64,000 bases of DNA, taken from positions 744,001 to 808,000 of the forward strand of contig JAAXNY010000016.1 in assembly GCA_013420905.1 (NCBI GenBank), written 5' to 3'. The position numbers were made by a program, and so were the translations under genes. Origin of the DNA: Collybia mongolica. Lineage: Eukaryota > Basidiomycota > Agaricomycetes > Agaricales > Clitocybaceae. Below the pieces are notes generated by a model. That model was given only the letters and a program-made list of their open reading frames with translations, was not told the DNA's origin and searched no databases. Below, piece by piece: positions 45,709 to 57,679 of the stretch; the first letter of the stretch is position 1, and the number at the start of each line of letters is the position of its first letter.

Positions 45709-47234
45709 CAGTCAAACCTGCCCTAACCCATACCTCCGGTAACCCATAACTTGTTAAAACCCATAGGTTTTGGGCTTCCACGGACTTCTTTTGCAGGGAA
45801 ATTCAGGAACCCCCCCATACCCCATAACCCATAGGCCCAGACGAGGATCATAACCCATATTTTACCTAAAATGAGCCCACCAGAGGGTGATCTTGTGGAG
45901 TAATTTAGTGTCTACATGTAACATAATTGTAACATAATTTATAATACATTGTCACAATTTGAATCAGAATGCCACCTGACCGAGGGCTCATGAACAAGCA
46001 AACATCTGGAGTGAAAGGGGACAAGAAGCGACTGACATACGTGTTCACAATGAACGCTGATGGCAGCGAGAAACTCCCACCCATTATCATTGGCAAATTC
46101 CAACGACCGCGGCCTTTTCAACGCAAGTCAGGTGCACAGTTAGGATTCTATTATCGGAGCAACGCAAAGGCTTGGATGACCATGGTTCTTTATCAAGAGT
46201 GGCTTCATGACTGGGATGCGAAGTTGCGATGCAATGGGCGGAAAATTGTTTTATTTCAAGATATTTTCAGTGCACATGTCCCACCTGACAACCTTACAAA
46301 CATTCACATTGAAAACTTCACACCAAATCTCACAGTGCACGTCCAGCCAGCCGATGCAGGTATCATTCGATGCTTCAAAGCTCATTACCGTGCCAGTTTC
46401 ATGAATCGGGCCATTGATTGGTATGACAGCGACATCTCCCCTGCCCATATTTACAATATCAACATTCTCGAAGCGATGCACATGGCCGACATTGCCTGGA
46501 ACAAGGTTGACACCACAATGATCCGTAATTGTTGGAAGAAGGCAGGAATTCTTCTAGACACACTTTTAAATCCCACCTCCTCGACTACCCCCATTGTCCC
46601 TTTATCTTCTCTCCTCAATGACAACCTCGAAAATCCTATTGAAGCAGCAGAGAAGGAAGTATCCGATTCCCTAGCCCATCTTGAAAGGATCGGCGTACTG
46701 CAACCACGGAACCGAATGGATCTGGACGAGCTACTCAACTCAGTAAACGAACATAACATATATGATGAGGGAACAGAGGAGGACATCTGCTGAGCGGTTT
46801 TGGAGTGGCGCAAGGCAGAGCAGCATAGAGAGAAGAATGCTGGTGATGGTGCAGATGATGACTCAGACGAGAGTCCAGAGGTCAAACCATCTCACCAGGA
46901 GGCACTTATTGCTGCCTTGACACTTTCGAAGTATGTTGCTGACCTCGATGAACCTTTTGCACGCAAGTTGGAGGTCATTCTCGCGAGCTTTGGTCGCCAA
47001 ACATGCTTGGATGCCTCCAACTCCCTTCGACCTACAACTCTTACCAACTTTTTTACACTCCGAGCCCCCTAGATGCTTGTAGTCATAGATATATACACAG
47101 ATGCATTATATTATATTAGCACTTTAGAAGCCTCAGAGAGGACCCTACAACAACCTCTGGCACAACCCATAACCCTTGATAACCCATAGATTCTGGCTTC
47201 CACGAAAAGCTATGGGTTAAGGCAGGTTTGACTG
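45709..47234 (+). mobile_element. Pogo/Tigger-like DNA transposon
   Basis: The termini are CAGTCAAACCTGCCCTAACC from 45709 and its near-exact inverted copy ending at 47234 (TTAAGGCAGGTTTGACTG). Both are flanked by TA. Subterminal AACCCATA motifs are repeated near both ends. The interior encodes the C-terminal part of a DDE transposase. The element is 1526 bp, short for an autonomous pogo element, and the N-terminal DNA-binding half is absent or unreadable. Confidence 0.88.
45969..46793 (+). pseudogene. Pogo-type DDE transposase, truncated, 274 aa
   Basis: The ORF starts in the catalytic domain with MPPDRGL, normally just after the first catalytic Asp. Motifs of the DDE_1 (CENP-B/pogo/Tigger) family follow: PPIIIGKFQRPRPF, WLHDWDAKLRCNGRKIVLFQDIFSAH (second Asp in QDIFSAH), VQPADAGIIRCFKAHYR (third Asp) and IRNCWKKAGIL. 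The first Asp and the helix-turn-helix half are missing because the upstream frame is closed. A second ORF (46800-47072) reads the acidic tail. Presumably inactive but able to reveal past activity. Confidence 0.85.
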
Positions 47235-47962
47235 TATGCCACATTGGAGCGCTCACCAAACGCCCCTACAGCTCCCCGTGGTGGTGCTGATGGGAGGTGG
47301 CAGTGCTCGCAGCTTGGCTATGTTCCCCGAGCCAAACAATTCAATCCTCACAGGGAGGCTTTCGGATCTCCGTCGACTGAAACAAGACAGTCTTGCTCAA
47401 AACCCAAGCCCAGCAATCTAGGACCGTTGTTACTGAACTTCGAACCGAAACTCATAAGCACCCACGGCAACTTATAAATATCACGCACTGGCGGTGATAT
47501 TCCCTGTATCTAGTTTCCTAGGAGGCCCGACGATGTCAGAAAATGAATAGTGGGAAACAACCACGGGTGGCATACCAAGAAGCAGTCGCCAGTGTGCAGC
47601 TGGAACTATGAAGGTCCTCCAACAGGCGGGTATTTGTGCAATTCCCACCATGTTGATCGGGCCGCACTGTGACGAGATGACTATAAGTATAAGCGACTAA
47701 ACTGCTCTTGTCCGCTTCCTCCACCTTCGCTCTTTTCCCCCCACAATTCGAAGTCTAGCTCTTTAACCAGTAGCGGCGACTTGGGTGTGAGCTAGGTGCC
47801 TTCACCATCGTCGTCGCTCATCCTTCATGTAAGTCATTGCATACCACACCGTCTTCCCCCCGTTCTTGCGTGTATCTACTAACCCTGACCCCGTGTCTTT
47901 GCAGAATTAGAATTAGACCATATCCATAGAATATACGTTCTTGCAACACCTCCGCTGCGTTC
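47235..47962. other. Upstream region of the membrane-anchored protein gene
   Basis: No ORF worth calling. A possible 5'-UTR intron runs from GTAAGTCATTGC (about 47831) to TTTGCAG (about 47905). Confidence 0.45.
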
Positions 47963-48706
47963 ATGGCCCGACGCACAGCCCTTACATTCACGCTCCTTTT
48001 CTACGTCACCCTCATTTTCACCCTTGCCGGCTCGGCCGACGCTAAGAGCTTTCAGCACATCCAGCACCACGACCATGCACGCTTTATCACGAAGCGTTTG
48101 CCCCTCCCCCAGAATTCCGGCACTCCCTTGATCCCTGTCGCGCACTCATCAGCTGAGACATCGCCCACATCTACCGTCTCCGTCTCGAGTACCTCATCAG
48201 TCCCCCCTTCAACCTCTGAATCCTCACAGTCGACACCGGTCAGTTTATCAATGATCAGTACATCGAGTTTTCTAATCACAGTCTACTCCCATTAGGCCTC
48301 GGCGTCGAGTAGCAGTACGTCTCTATCCCGAACCGAAACTGCAACCTCGTCTCGATCAACCACCACGTCAACCAAGGGACCGAAACCTACTACAGCACCA
48401 CCGCCGGAAGAACCCATTGTAGCCCCCCCACCACCACCACCACCACCTTCACCGGTTGAGGTAGTGAAGCCAACAATCACGAGGACCCAAGAGGTCGATG
48501 CTGCCACTGCGACCAGCACGGAGGAGCCTTCAAACTTGCCTCAGGACGGTTCAACCAAGACCAAGGCCAGCAACCCACTATCCGTGATGGTCATTGTGGG
48601 GGCTTCAATAGCAGGCAGTGCTATCCTTTGGACGGTGTTCCGTAAATGGAAGCTGAAGAGATCCAAGAGATTTGACGCGCGGCTCCGGCCCATAACTTTC
48701 CCTTAA
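47963..48706 (+). CDS. Ser/Thr/Pro-rich single-pass membrane protein, 228 aa
   Basis: Exons 47963-48238 and 48296-48706 join across a 57-nt intron in phase 0 to give 228 codons. Residues 1-26 are a signal peptide (LTFTLLFYVTLIFTLAG). The middle is Ser/Thr-rich with a run of nine prolines, and likely heavily O-glycosylated. A transmembrane helix (LSVMVIVGASIAGSAILWTVF) near the end is followed by a short basic tail (RKWKLKRSKRF). This architecture resembles fungal wall-stress sensors of the Mid2/Wsc kind, but I see no cysteine-rich domain, so the role is unassigned. The gene lies between the two decayed protease copies. Confidence 0.8.
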
Positions 48707-49944
48707 TCAGGGGGGTGTCCACGGAACTTACCTCTGCGGCCCGGGGGTACCTGTAATCTACGTAATGGCGGATAGGCGAAACGGATACCATGAAATCGCC
48801 TCTATTTTTTTGTTTACCTTAACTTCAGAAATAATTGCACACGTACACATCATAGCTCAATCCACTACATGATGGTTGCATATTGAATGCGGGAACTTAG
48901 TCCACGGGATACATCTGGTAAAAAAAAAAATACATTCATTCGCGTTACTATAGTTAATGAAATCTGTAGAGATTCTTCGAAGGACAACATGATATTTGCT
49001 TCGTAACAGCGACGCGATTCGTGTGTTTAAATTCAATCCAAAATCACGACTCCCTTGCGGTATGTCAAGTCTATAAGAACTAGGACGTCATAAATCACAG
49101 TGAGCGCCAATAAACCCCGACCTAATTTCGTTCAGTTGCTCATTTTATGTGACGTCTGCGGGACTTTTCTATAATGTGGCACTACTCTTAATTAGCCAGT
49201 ATGGAATTATGTGGTGTGAGAGAGACAAAACTGTTGAAAAAGGAAGGCATATCGCTCTTCGATGCACGCAGTGAAGGTGGAGCCGGTATGAATCAAACAC
49301 CGTATGGCGTGGAATGTTTTGTGGTTCGCAATCATAACATGACGTCACTTCAATTATCAATGCTTGCCACCAGATTCGAGTGGCATCCAAACATCCTTCT
49401 ATAGGAACAGACACCAACTCTCATGTCGGTGAACAGAGCATAATCCGAATCAGAGGTTGCACCACTCCACTCATCTGATATAAAAAGACATTTTAAACAA
49501 GAAATCTACTATTTCTGTATGCGATGCATGTTGGTCCCATAATTCCCTGACATCTGTCTATGTTGCACACCCAAATATGCCCTCCCAGATATACATCAAC
49601 CAGTCTTCATGACTTGGAGCGAGGACAGACCATTCCTGTATAATCAGAATTTTACCACATATCATTTCTCCTGACATGGCGAGTACTACAGCACATTTCT
49701 ATTGGCCAATGCGCTCACAGATAGAGAGTACAGAAAGGCGCACTGTCTGGCGATTTCATCTTCAAATCGACTCAAACTTGCCCCAGTACGTCTAATCTCC
49801 CTCCCCCCTTACACAAGTCACTCATCCATTAACTCTAAAGAACAACTAATATCACAACAAACAATTACATTTATTACTATCAATCATGACCACTCCGGGC
49901 TGAAGTTTCTGCGAGATTCTTCTTACTCGACCACCCACACATAG
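48707..49944. other. Intergenic, no supported gene
   Basis: Several short ORFs, none with domains. Its last 80 bases contain a possible leader and intron for the small ORF at 49945 (CACACATAG as acceptor). Confidence 0.45.
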
Positions 49945-50214
49945 TCGTACACCACCAACTCGATCTGCGTCTCGAACGAGTCGGCGCAGAAGATTCAATG
50001 CTTCGTCTCCAAGTACTCTGGTGGGAGCGACGACTGGTTCAACGTCGGACCCGGCTTCGACAATCAGGGTTGGAGCCGCCGGGCATGGGATGTTGTTGTA
50101 TTCAAGAATGAATCAGACACCAGGCGAGTCGGGTTCTACGTTAACAACACGGGGAGGACCACCGAGATCAGGTTCCACTCCTTCGAGAACGTCGAGATCG
50201 CCCAGTCCGAGTGA
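49945..50214 (+). pseudogene. Small conserved-looking protein, 89 codons, start exon unclear
   Basis: The open stretch reads SYTTNSICVSNESAQKIQCF, VSKYSGGSDDWFNVGPGFD, WSRRAWDVVVFKNESDTRR and VGFYVNNTGRTTEIRFHSFENVEI, an all-beta-looking small protein with high GC relative to its flanks. From memory similar small proteins (FVSKYSGG...W..NWELVAFKN) are common in mushrooms, function unknown. It is preceded in frame by TAG (49942-49944), which may be an intron acceptor. The only nearby ATG (49886) leads to a stop within six codons, so a start exon is missing or mutated. Confidence 0.5.
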
Positions 50215-50591
50215 AGTAGTACTTAGTGTCAAGATTATTTGATATGCATTCACGGACCGTCATTTCAGGGCTTCGGCCTAAAGTGATAACCAATGTTAAC
50301 ATTTGACCTGTTAGTATTTGATTGCAAGAGATTAAAGACCTCCTATTCATGGGGGTTACGGATGACTGTAAACGCGACCTTCATCACGCAATGATTCGCA
50401 TACTCTGACGCCCCGATATTTACTGCCTATGCACTGCCATTGGAATGCTGCGCGCGCTAGAAGGCTATTGCCCAAGTGTGAGCGAATTGAATCCCGTTAA
50501 TCCAGAGTCCATGGATTTCACGTACACTTCGTATTTATACTCTTGATTAATTGGCAATGCCACTTATTTACAGCTCGGGAGCTTCCGAGCT

Positions 50592-52619
50592 TCATAATGT
50601 GTTGTGGGCTAAATTATTGGGAATACCCGATGCTACGAGAAAGGGTTATTAGCACAGGACACGAAAAATTAATGCCCCCGAAGATACGCACGCATACCAC
50701 TGAGAGCACCTTTCAAGCTCAGCGACTTGATGATGTCGCTCATCTCGGCAGGAGTTGTGTTACCATTTAAGCCGATCAAATACGCGATGAGGCCAGCAAC
50801 GTAACAGGTAGCCTACTATAAAGTCAGGAAATTTTTGAAACTAAATCTGAACGCGCACCGGGGATGTACCGGAAAGATTGTTGGTTACCTTGGTTTTCCT
50901 GATATTTAACCGGTTCTGAGAAAGGGCAAGGGGAAAACGAACTCACAGTGGAACCGCCAACCCAAGGACCAATAACATTTTGCCCGGGCGCGAAGATATC
51001 GACGACGGAGCCGAAATTGGAGAAAGTTGCACGGGCACCAGCAATAGTGCTTGCCCCAACAGTCACAGCACTCAGAGCCCTCGCGGGGGAGGTAGTTCCA
51101 GCATCGATGTTGCTGTTCCCTGCAGGGACCTGAAATATGACGACGGTGAGAAAGACTGTGGGGCACTCCTAGAGGGGATATTATACAGAAACATGAACAC
51201 CACTAGCAGTAAGCTACAAATCGTAGGTTAGAATATCTGCTCTTAAAAGAATCCAGAGAACTTACAGTGGATATAGCACTATCCAAAACTGTTGAGGCAC
51301 CTCCGCTGAGAGGTACGCAGGCGACGGAAGGGCGGCCCGATGCGCGTGCCGAGGAAGCGACGAAGTTGAGACCAGAGACACTATGAATGTGCCAATACGA
51401 TAACGGGGGTTATGGGCTCATACAAGACGAAACTCACATATCACTGACAGCGCCTAACCTAACGATACATCAAGTTCCCGAAACTTGAAGTCCACATTTA
51501 TAACTCACCCAGCATCGCCGAGAACCTTCACAGCTACGATGTTAGCTTTCTTTCGGGTGCCTTTGTCAGGATTCTGCATTCCCCAAGAACGAGCCAGCCT
51601 GAATACCTTGGCCACGCCATATCGAGTTCCCCCAGCCAAACCACTAAGGTAATCTGGTTAGTGCCAGTTTAACATTAGTAAAGAAAGGCTCACGCGCAGA
51701 AGGTACCATGGCCGTTTCCATCAATATTGCTAGTCGTCAATTTCAGTAATAGCAATGATCTGATATTACAATAGACCAACGGATATCCCCCAAAAGTCGC
51801 CCCCCATTGTGCTCGACCACCGAATTCCGTCTAAATAGATTATGGCCTTAGAAGCATGTAAAGCAATTAGAGGGATCTATCTTACATGAAATATAGAGAC
51901 GCCTTATATTATCAGTAACGCAACTACGTTTAGGATATTATCATGACGTACCGGTATCTGACAAACAGAAAAGAGTTAATAAACGAAGATTCAAGTAACG
52001 GGTGTTCACTTGCCAACGATATAAATATCAACACCAGCACCTGCAGACGAGTCATAGGTGTAGGAAAAACCTAGGGAGCTGCTTGATATCAGAAGGTTGA
52101 AGCGTCGTCAGTTTCAGAAAGGTACCTGGGATTCTGATTAGAAAGTTTTGTGGGTGAGCTCAAGCGCCCGAGGCCCCAAGTTGCGTTTGTTCTACAAAGG
52201 ACGGCTGTAAGCGCGACGCGTCGTGGCTCATAGTAATATGGTTTACTGAATGACGGTGGCCGTCGTGTGCATGACGCCATCCTCAGAGATGAGCTCGACG
52301 TCGGGTAAGGAGCGGAGCAAGTTGATCTCGTCAACATCGAGGTCAGCTTTACGAAAACGAAACTATCGGTCGAAGATTATACTGTTTCCTTGATAGAAAA
52401 CGCACCAGCAAAACCGTTGAGAATCTGCCACTCGTGAGTGACTGTGTGAGCCTTTAACTTCTGCACAACAGTGGTCTTGGAGGCGCCGTCTTTGAGTTTG
52501 ACAATGAATTTCCCAGTGGTCTTGCCATTGTATTTCTCAACGGCTCACAGAGGGGTGGTGCTCACAAACGCAGGGGTAAGAATGGCGGTAGCAGCGAAGA
52601 TAGCTGTGAGGAAACGCAT
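50592..52619 (-). pseudogene. Subtilisin-like (S8) protease, copy B, inverted, pseudogene
   Basis: Reading on the minus strand from ATG 52619: MRFLTAIFAATAILTPAF, then a TGA inside the propeptide start (TTPL*AVEKYNGK), KFIVKLKDGASKTT, TNATWGLGRLSS, the same GC-AG intron before the Asp motif, FGGRAQWGATFGGY, HGTFC in place of [31 protein letters not shown] in place of SGTSM, and an end PNNLAHNTL at 50592. Gene structure and promoter blocks match copy A, so the two are inverted paralogues about 8 kb apart. The early stop and the altered residues next to catalytic His and Ser make this copy non-functional. Confidence 0.8.
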
Positions 52620-55290
52620 ATTCACGTCAGCGTTTCTGGAACCGGCACTCGAAAGAGAGAGAAGGTTAGCGAGAGACCCGACCCTTATATCTCCTCGATC
52701 GGTCATGACAGCGGTTTAGAGCCGCAAGCATGTGGTTGCGATTAGCATCAGAACATAGGGCTTGGCAGGATCAAGAAATCCAGTTTGCAGAAGATCTATG
52801 ACGCGTGTCGTATTGCCCGTGCGATCATCAAATTACCTTCATGGGTTCCCGTCAGACATTGAATTGACCTCATGACATGAGCCGTATCGCACTGGTACGA
52901 TGTGATGGACTAGAAGTGGGTATTGCCAACGGCCAACCGATATATGCACGATGGTAATCGTAGAAGTGATCATATGATCAGAAAATAGGCCCGACAGTTC
53001 AGACACAGAAGCTTCATTCACGACTATGGTTCGACTCTTGATAGCCGTAAGTAGGGGCCAGGAATTGAGTTGAAAAAAAGCCGCTGCACTCACGATGCAA
53101 CAGGGGAATCGGCTGTTCCTGAATTGGAATGACTTCGTTGGTGGCGAAGACGAACCAAGAAAAGTAAGATTCAAGGTCGTATATACGCCATGGACAGGCG
53201 GTTGCTGTACTGTAGGGCAGTCTCTACATCGATAAATAAGGTATAGTAAGAGATTTGAGTTACTAATACGTGCCTGCATATTCTTCTATTAAGCTCGAAG
53301 GATAAAAGCCGAGAGATGAAGACGCCGGCCTCTTAATCGACCTCATGACAAGCAGCTATGTGATGCACCGGATCTTCTGCAAATATAATAAGTGATGTCG
53401 GGGCCTCACTGGAGGATGAAAGTTTTGATACGAGAAAAGTACATGTATAGCTTGTTACACTGAGTAATCTGGACGTGAACGGCTGGTGGATCCGATAGAC
53501 ATTGGACAATATAGAACCTAAATTTAACAAAGTTGATATTTGAGCGTGGCTGCACACGAATAATGAAACATATACCACTCTTGGTACAAGTGAGTACTCT
53601 AGACAAATCAGATAGCGGCAGACGCGCTCTTAGCGGATGATCGCTGCAGATCTAACATGCCCAGTTCCGACACACTCACAAAAAGCTTCAGCCCAAGTGC
53701 CTAGGTACATGTGCGTTGCATTTTTTTTCTTTCGAATATCTGTTCAACGTGGTTCCTTTTCAACCGAACTCAGCCACCTGGTTCTCTCAAGCGCGAAAAG
53801 AGCTGGAATGTTGGTGAGCGTTCAACGTTGTTCAAAATCAACTCGAGCGTTGGAAATGTCATCTCACAATGTTCTGGAAAGATCGCCTAGGCCTTCGCCC
53901 TCATCATCTCCGTTAGGATTCACAATCATGAAAACACGGTCAAGGAACTTGAACTTGGTAAGTACGTATGTAGCCGTTTGTGGTACAAGGCTTTCATGTG
54001 ACCGAAAAGTTGAGCCCGAAACGACCGTCAGTGGTCACGTGGAGTCAGTGACTTCAACTCTCACCTGAAGCTCCATTCCTCTCAATCGTTGAACCTGGTA
54101 TTCGTTATAGATCGTCATATAATTCGTTTCTCGTTTATCAAAACTTTTTTCTTCTTAAACTCTACGGGAACCACACACAACCGGGCGCCCAAACCCTACA
54201 ACGCAGCCCCAAGTAGTCTCTCCTGAACAGACACCAACCTCCTTCTGTACCCCTGAGACTCGGGCACGCGCGTCCGGGAGAAAAGGTCAATATTCCTTAT
54301 TGTCTTCGAACTCAGAACCAGCATTTTACTTTCTACACCCCATGTTGCAGTGATTGTTACGATCTCATTCTTCTGTGCCTCTCGGATTTTTCCTTAGTTA
54401 CCAATCCTTTGCGCCCGGGCCCTCACTTGAAACCAATTTTCGGCAATAATGTTCAGGGCTCATGCATAAAGACATATCATCAATGTCTCAATACTTCAAC
54501 ACAGAGACCAGATATTCACAACAAATGATCATCAAAACTCTATAATGTTCTCTACTTTCATTTGGGTTTTGCAATTCAACCTTCCCTACATGATATGATT
54601 GTCCCATGCTATCCCCATACTACACCAAATCATGGCCACAGCTGTCTTTTGCATGGTAGAAGGTCATCAATGTGTGGGGCAGTGAGTTGTGCAGTTAGAT
54701 CCTCTGTTCCGAGCTCACGGATATTAATACATTATTATAGCACACATGCTACCAGGTGGCATACATGACTCTCATACCACGTGTCCTGAGGCTAGTCATA
54801 AATGATACATCTGCCGACATATGCATTTGTGTACAGTCAAGAGAAACCAGGCTTGCCATTGGAACCAGCATGACCAGCAGCTCTTAGCATTGGTTGGAGT
54901 ATGATTGATGATGCTCCAGTTCTTTGAAGTTTCCCTCTATCCAGCATTCTGTGCCAATACAGAACTAGCTGAGAGGTTTGTTTCTGATTTTAATTATGTA
55001 CTATAGAGCTCCACAGGATTTTTTTGGCCTTGATAAAATACTGATTCCCACCACTTTCGGCTCTTTCTTCCCACTCTTGCTTCGAAATGCCCTCCACTCA
55101 CACAAAAATGCAAGTTTCATCAGGCTCAACACAGGCCTCCTTGTTCCTATCATCTCGCAAGGTCCTAACATTTGAATACCGCAAACCTCCTACATGCTGT
55201 TTTTCCGACACACATATAAAACCTGCCCCAGTCAGACAAAATGATTATCATGGTTTTTCTAGTACTTTCATCTCCAGTCATACCAAGTAT
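52620..55290. other. Intergenic, no gene recognised
   Basis: The first 130 bases mirror the promoter of protease copy A. The rest contains only short or biased ORFs (the longest at 53637-54068 plus has no motif). An AT-rich, CpG-poor block begins near 54300. Confidence 0.5.
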
Positions 55291-56552
55291 ATGGACAACG
55301 TCAACTCCTCATGTGTTCCTTCACCTGAAGTGCCTAATCCATCCTCCCCACTGGTGTTCCTGCCAACGGATGTGGCATATCAGAAGACCATCTCATCCTA
55401 CGTCCTCGTGGGGGTGCTTGGTGTTGGTGCCACATCTATTCAGATCAACCATTTCTCATCACATGACCTAGGTGCTTGTTTGGGATATTTTAACCCACCT
55501 GCGCGCAGACTACAGACTCCTGAGTCGATACCGTGTCAATTTCCCACCCATGGTCTATTATTTGTCAAGGTAGGTTCATGCAGAAGTTTCGACAATCAGT
55601 TCGTAATTGGCTCATACATTTGAACATATTTGTAGGCTAACTTCTCTGATGTACAGGATTTCAGGCTGAAATTTTCAGCTACCGTTTTTAAAAGTAATTT
55701 CTTCCCCAAAGAGCAATTGAATACATTATCTGATCGTGTATCCTGCAGCCGCTCCAGTTGGGGATTGCGCCATGGTGATATGGCTGACTTGTGCACTGTA
55801 TCACGTTGCCGTATCATCCACTGCTTTCCTATTCTTCCTCCGTGTGCGTGCGCTCTATGGGGGCAACTGGTATATCACCATCGGCTTCTTCATCTTGTGG
55901 TTGGCTGTAGGTGGCGGTTCACTGACAACCATAATGAGCTTTTCAGGCGTGCACATCGGTAACACCAAATATTGTACTTACTCCGATTTCAAGCTTTATC
56001 GCAGCATATCCAATATCATCATCGCATGCTTTGACACTTGCATATTTGTGGCGACTGCTTGGCGTGTATCAAATATCCCGGCGGCTAATTTAGCCAAGAA
56101 GCAGACGATTATTAATAATCAGAGGGGGATTTAATAACCTGTTTGGCAAATATACTATTTGTGTGTATAGGTTTCTCTCTGCCAGTTGCCAAAACTTCTG
56201 ATGTCCGTCAACGTTACATAGGGTGGCTACGGTCGCGAACTTGCTGGTTCTGATCATGGATTTCTCACATGGAATTCCACTGGTTTATCAAGTCATTTTT
56301 TTGATCCCCTCAGTGGGGCTGACGAATATCATGGCATGTCGTGTGTTCCGCCATACCAAGCTGAACACCAAAAATGGGGATACCCGTGCTGTGAGCGAGA
56401 TCATGTTCCAGAGAAGCAGTGGTCGTGTGGATGGATTGGGCATTAGGAGTAATCCTGGGTTTGGGATCCACACTTCGATTAGTGAAGTGCTTCCAAACAA
56501 CTATCCAAGTAAACCACCTCACCTTATAAATGAGACGGTTCTGGCTGTTTAG
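55291..56552 (+). CDS. Basidiomycete multi-pass (7TM-type) membrane protein, second family
   Basis: ATG 55291 (MDNVNSSCVPSPEVPN) reads to YVLVG. A 58-nt intron (55414-55471) then joins to VLVWDILTHLRADYRLLSRYRVNFPPMVYYLSR. Later exons contain APVGDCAMVIWLTCALYHVAVS, FLRVRALYGGNW and VATVANLLVLIMDFSHGIP, then IPSVGLTNIMACRVFRHTKL and a Ser-rich tail ending TVLAV at 56552. The WDIL...DYRLL..YR, FLRVRA.Y and TN.MACRV(F/Y)R motifs mark the common Agaricomycete DUF6533-like seven-helix family. Joins near 55590-55740 and 56100-56225 are unclear, and the last join seems one base out of phase, so the gene may be damaged. Confidence 0.7.
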
Positions 56553-56953
56553 CAGCCGTAGCTGACAGCGGCTGTATTTAACCATAGTTTATCCATGACG
56601 TATTTGAATGGTAATCACTAATTCAGAAGTCAAGGTGACCAGGATCAAGGCGTTGAAATCCTAGGGCCGAAAACTGGGAGAAAGTCCAGGTTGGGGCGTG
56701 GAAACAGTCTGCGTCATGAAGAGACTCGAACGCAAAATCCTTCTGATATTCTTGCAGAAAGGATTCACGGTTATCGACTCGAGGACGAAAAACAAAACAA
56801 ATTCCACCCATATGAATCAAACGCACCGCCCAACACCTGCTAGCAACCAGAAAGTTTAGATTCAACACTACTACACCTAACGGCCTTCGAAAAGGTAACA
56901 AAAACATTGCATGTTTATATCGAAACCTCGATATACTTCGACGATATCACTTC
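56553..56953. other. Convergent intergenic spacer
   Basis: This spacer lies between the 3' ends of two convergent genes. No ORF or repeat of note. Confidence 0.5.
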
Positions 56954-57679
56954 TCAGAACCCCACACCAACCTCCACCCCAAACGCCGTCCTCTGAGTCT
57001 TAAACGCGACCTTCCCAACACAATCCCCATACTCATACGCATCTCCAAGAATCAAACCCACCCCGCTCACCGATGTCTTCGGCACGCCAAACGCCATCTT
57101 CGTGTACGGCAGTGACCCACATGTGTGCGTCCCGCTGTTCCACGGGTAATACTCCACGAACCCGACCTGACTCGTGTCGATGCCCTGTGTGCCCGTCGGG
57201 AGCGTGTATGTCCCGACATGGAACCTGCGGCCGGTGACGGTGTCAACGACGGTCCCCTCCCACGTCGTGCCTCCGGTGTTGCGCACTTCTATATTGTACG
57301 TGTTCGCATATGGCGACTGGAAATCTACGGCGCAGCTCACGCCGGGACCACCGTCGGCACCAGTATGACAGTTCCTGTCGTTGGTGGTTGTGCCCGCGAT
57401 GAAGCTAGAGAAGGCGGCATGAATGATAGGCTTGCCCGCGGAGTTGGGGCGGGGCTGCAGGCCGGTGTAGCCGACGTCCTTCTGCCCTTTGAAGTTGAAC
57501 TGTTGGGCGAAGTAGTAGCCGCTTTTGTGAGGAGCGTTAGCAATGGAGAAAGGGAAGGTGATATCTGTGAGGCCTGTGGCGGAAACGTTGGACGCTTCCC
57601 ACGATATGCCTACGAGGGCCGTGGTGAGAGCGGGCATGAGTGACGCTGTGGCAATGATGAGGAATGGAGAGGTCTTCAT
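56954..57679 (-). CDS. Secreted protein, possible DUF3472-like, 241 aa, intronless
   Basis: I start at the internal Met (57679) because it gives a clean signal peptide (MKTSPFLIIATASLMPALTTAL); the frame is open to 57727. The mature part shows a beta-rich pattern: ISWEASNVSATGLTDITFPF, SGYYFAQQFNFKG, VGYTGLQPRP, CHTGADGGPGVSCAVDF, GTTWEGTVVDTVTGRR and VGFVEYYPW. The YF..QF and GYTGLQ pattern recalls DUF3472-type secreted proteins. Cysteines suggest disulfides. Function unknown; secretion is inferred from the signal peptide. Confidence 0.75.
   Translation of the reverse strand: MKTSPFLIIATASLMPALTTALVGISWEASNVSATGLTDITFPFSIANAPHKSGYYFAQQFNFKGQKDVGYTGLQPRPNSAGKPIIHAAFSSFIAGTTTNDRNCHTGADGGPGVSCAVDFQSPYANTYNIEVRNTGGTTWEGTVVDTVTGRRFHVGTYTLPTGTQGIDTSQVGFVEYYPWNSGTHTCGSLPYTKMAFGVPKTSVSGVGLILGDAYEYGDCVGKVAFKTQRTAFGVEVGVGF

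Noticed and set aside
53637..54068. 143-aa plus ORF
   Set aside because: No recognisable domain, no splice partners and ordinary intergenic composition.
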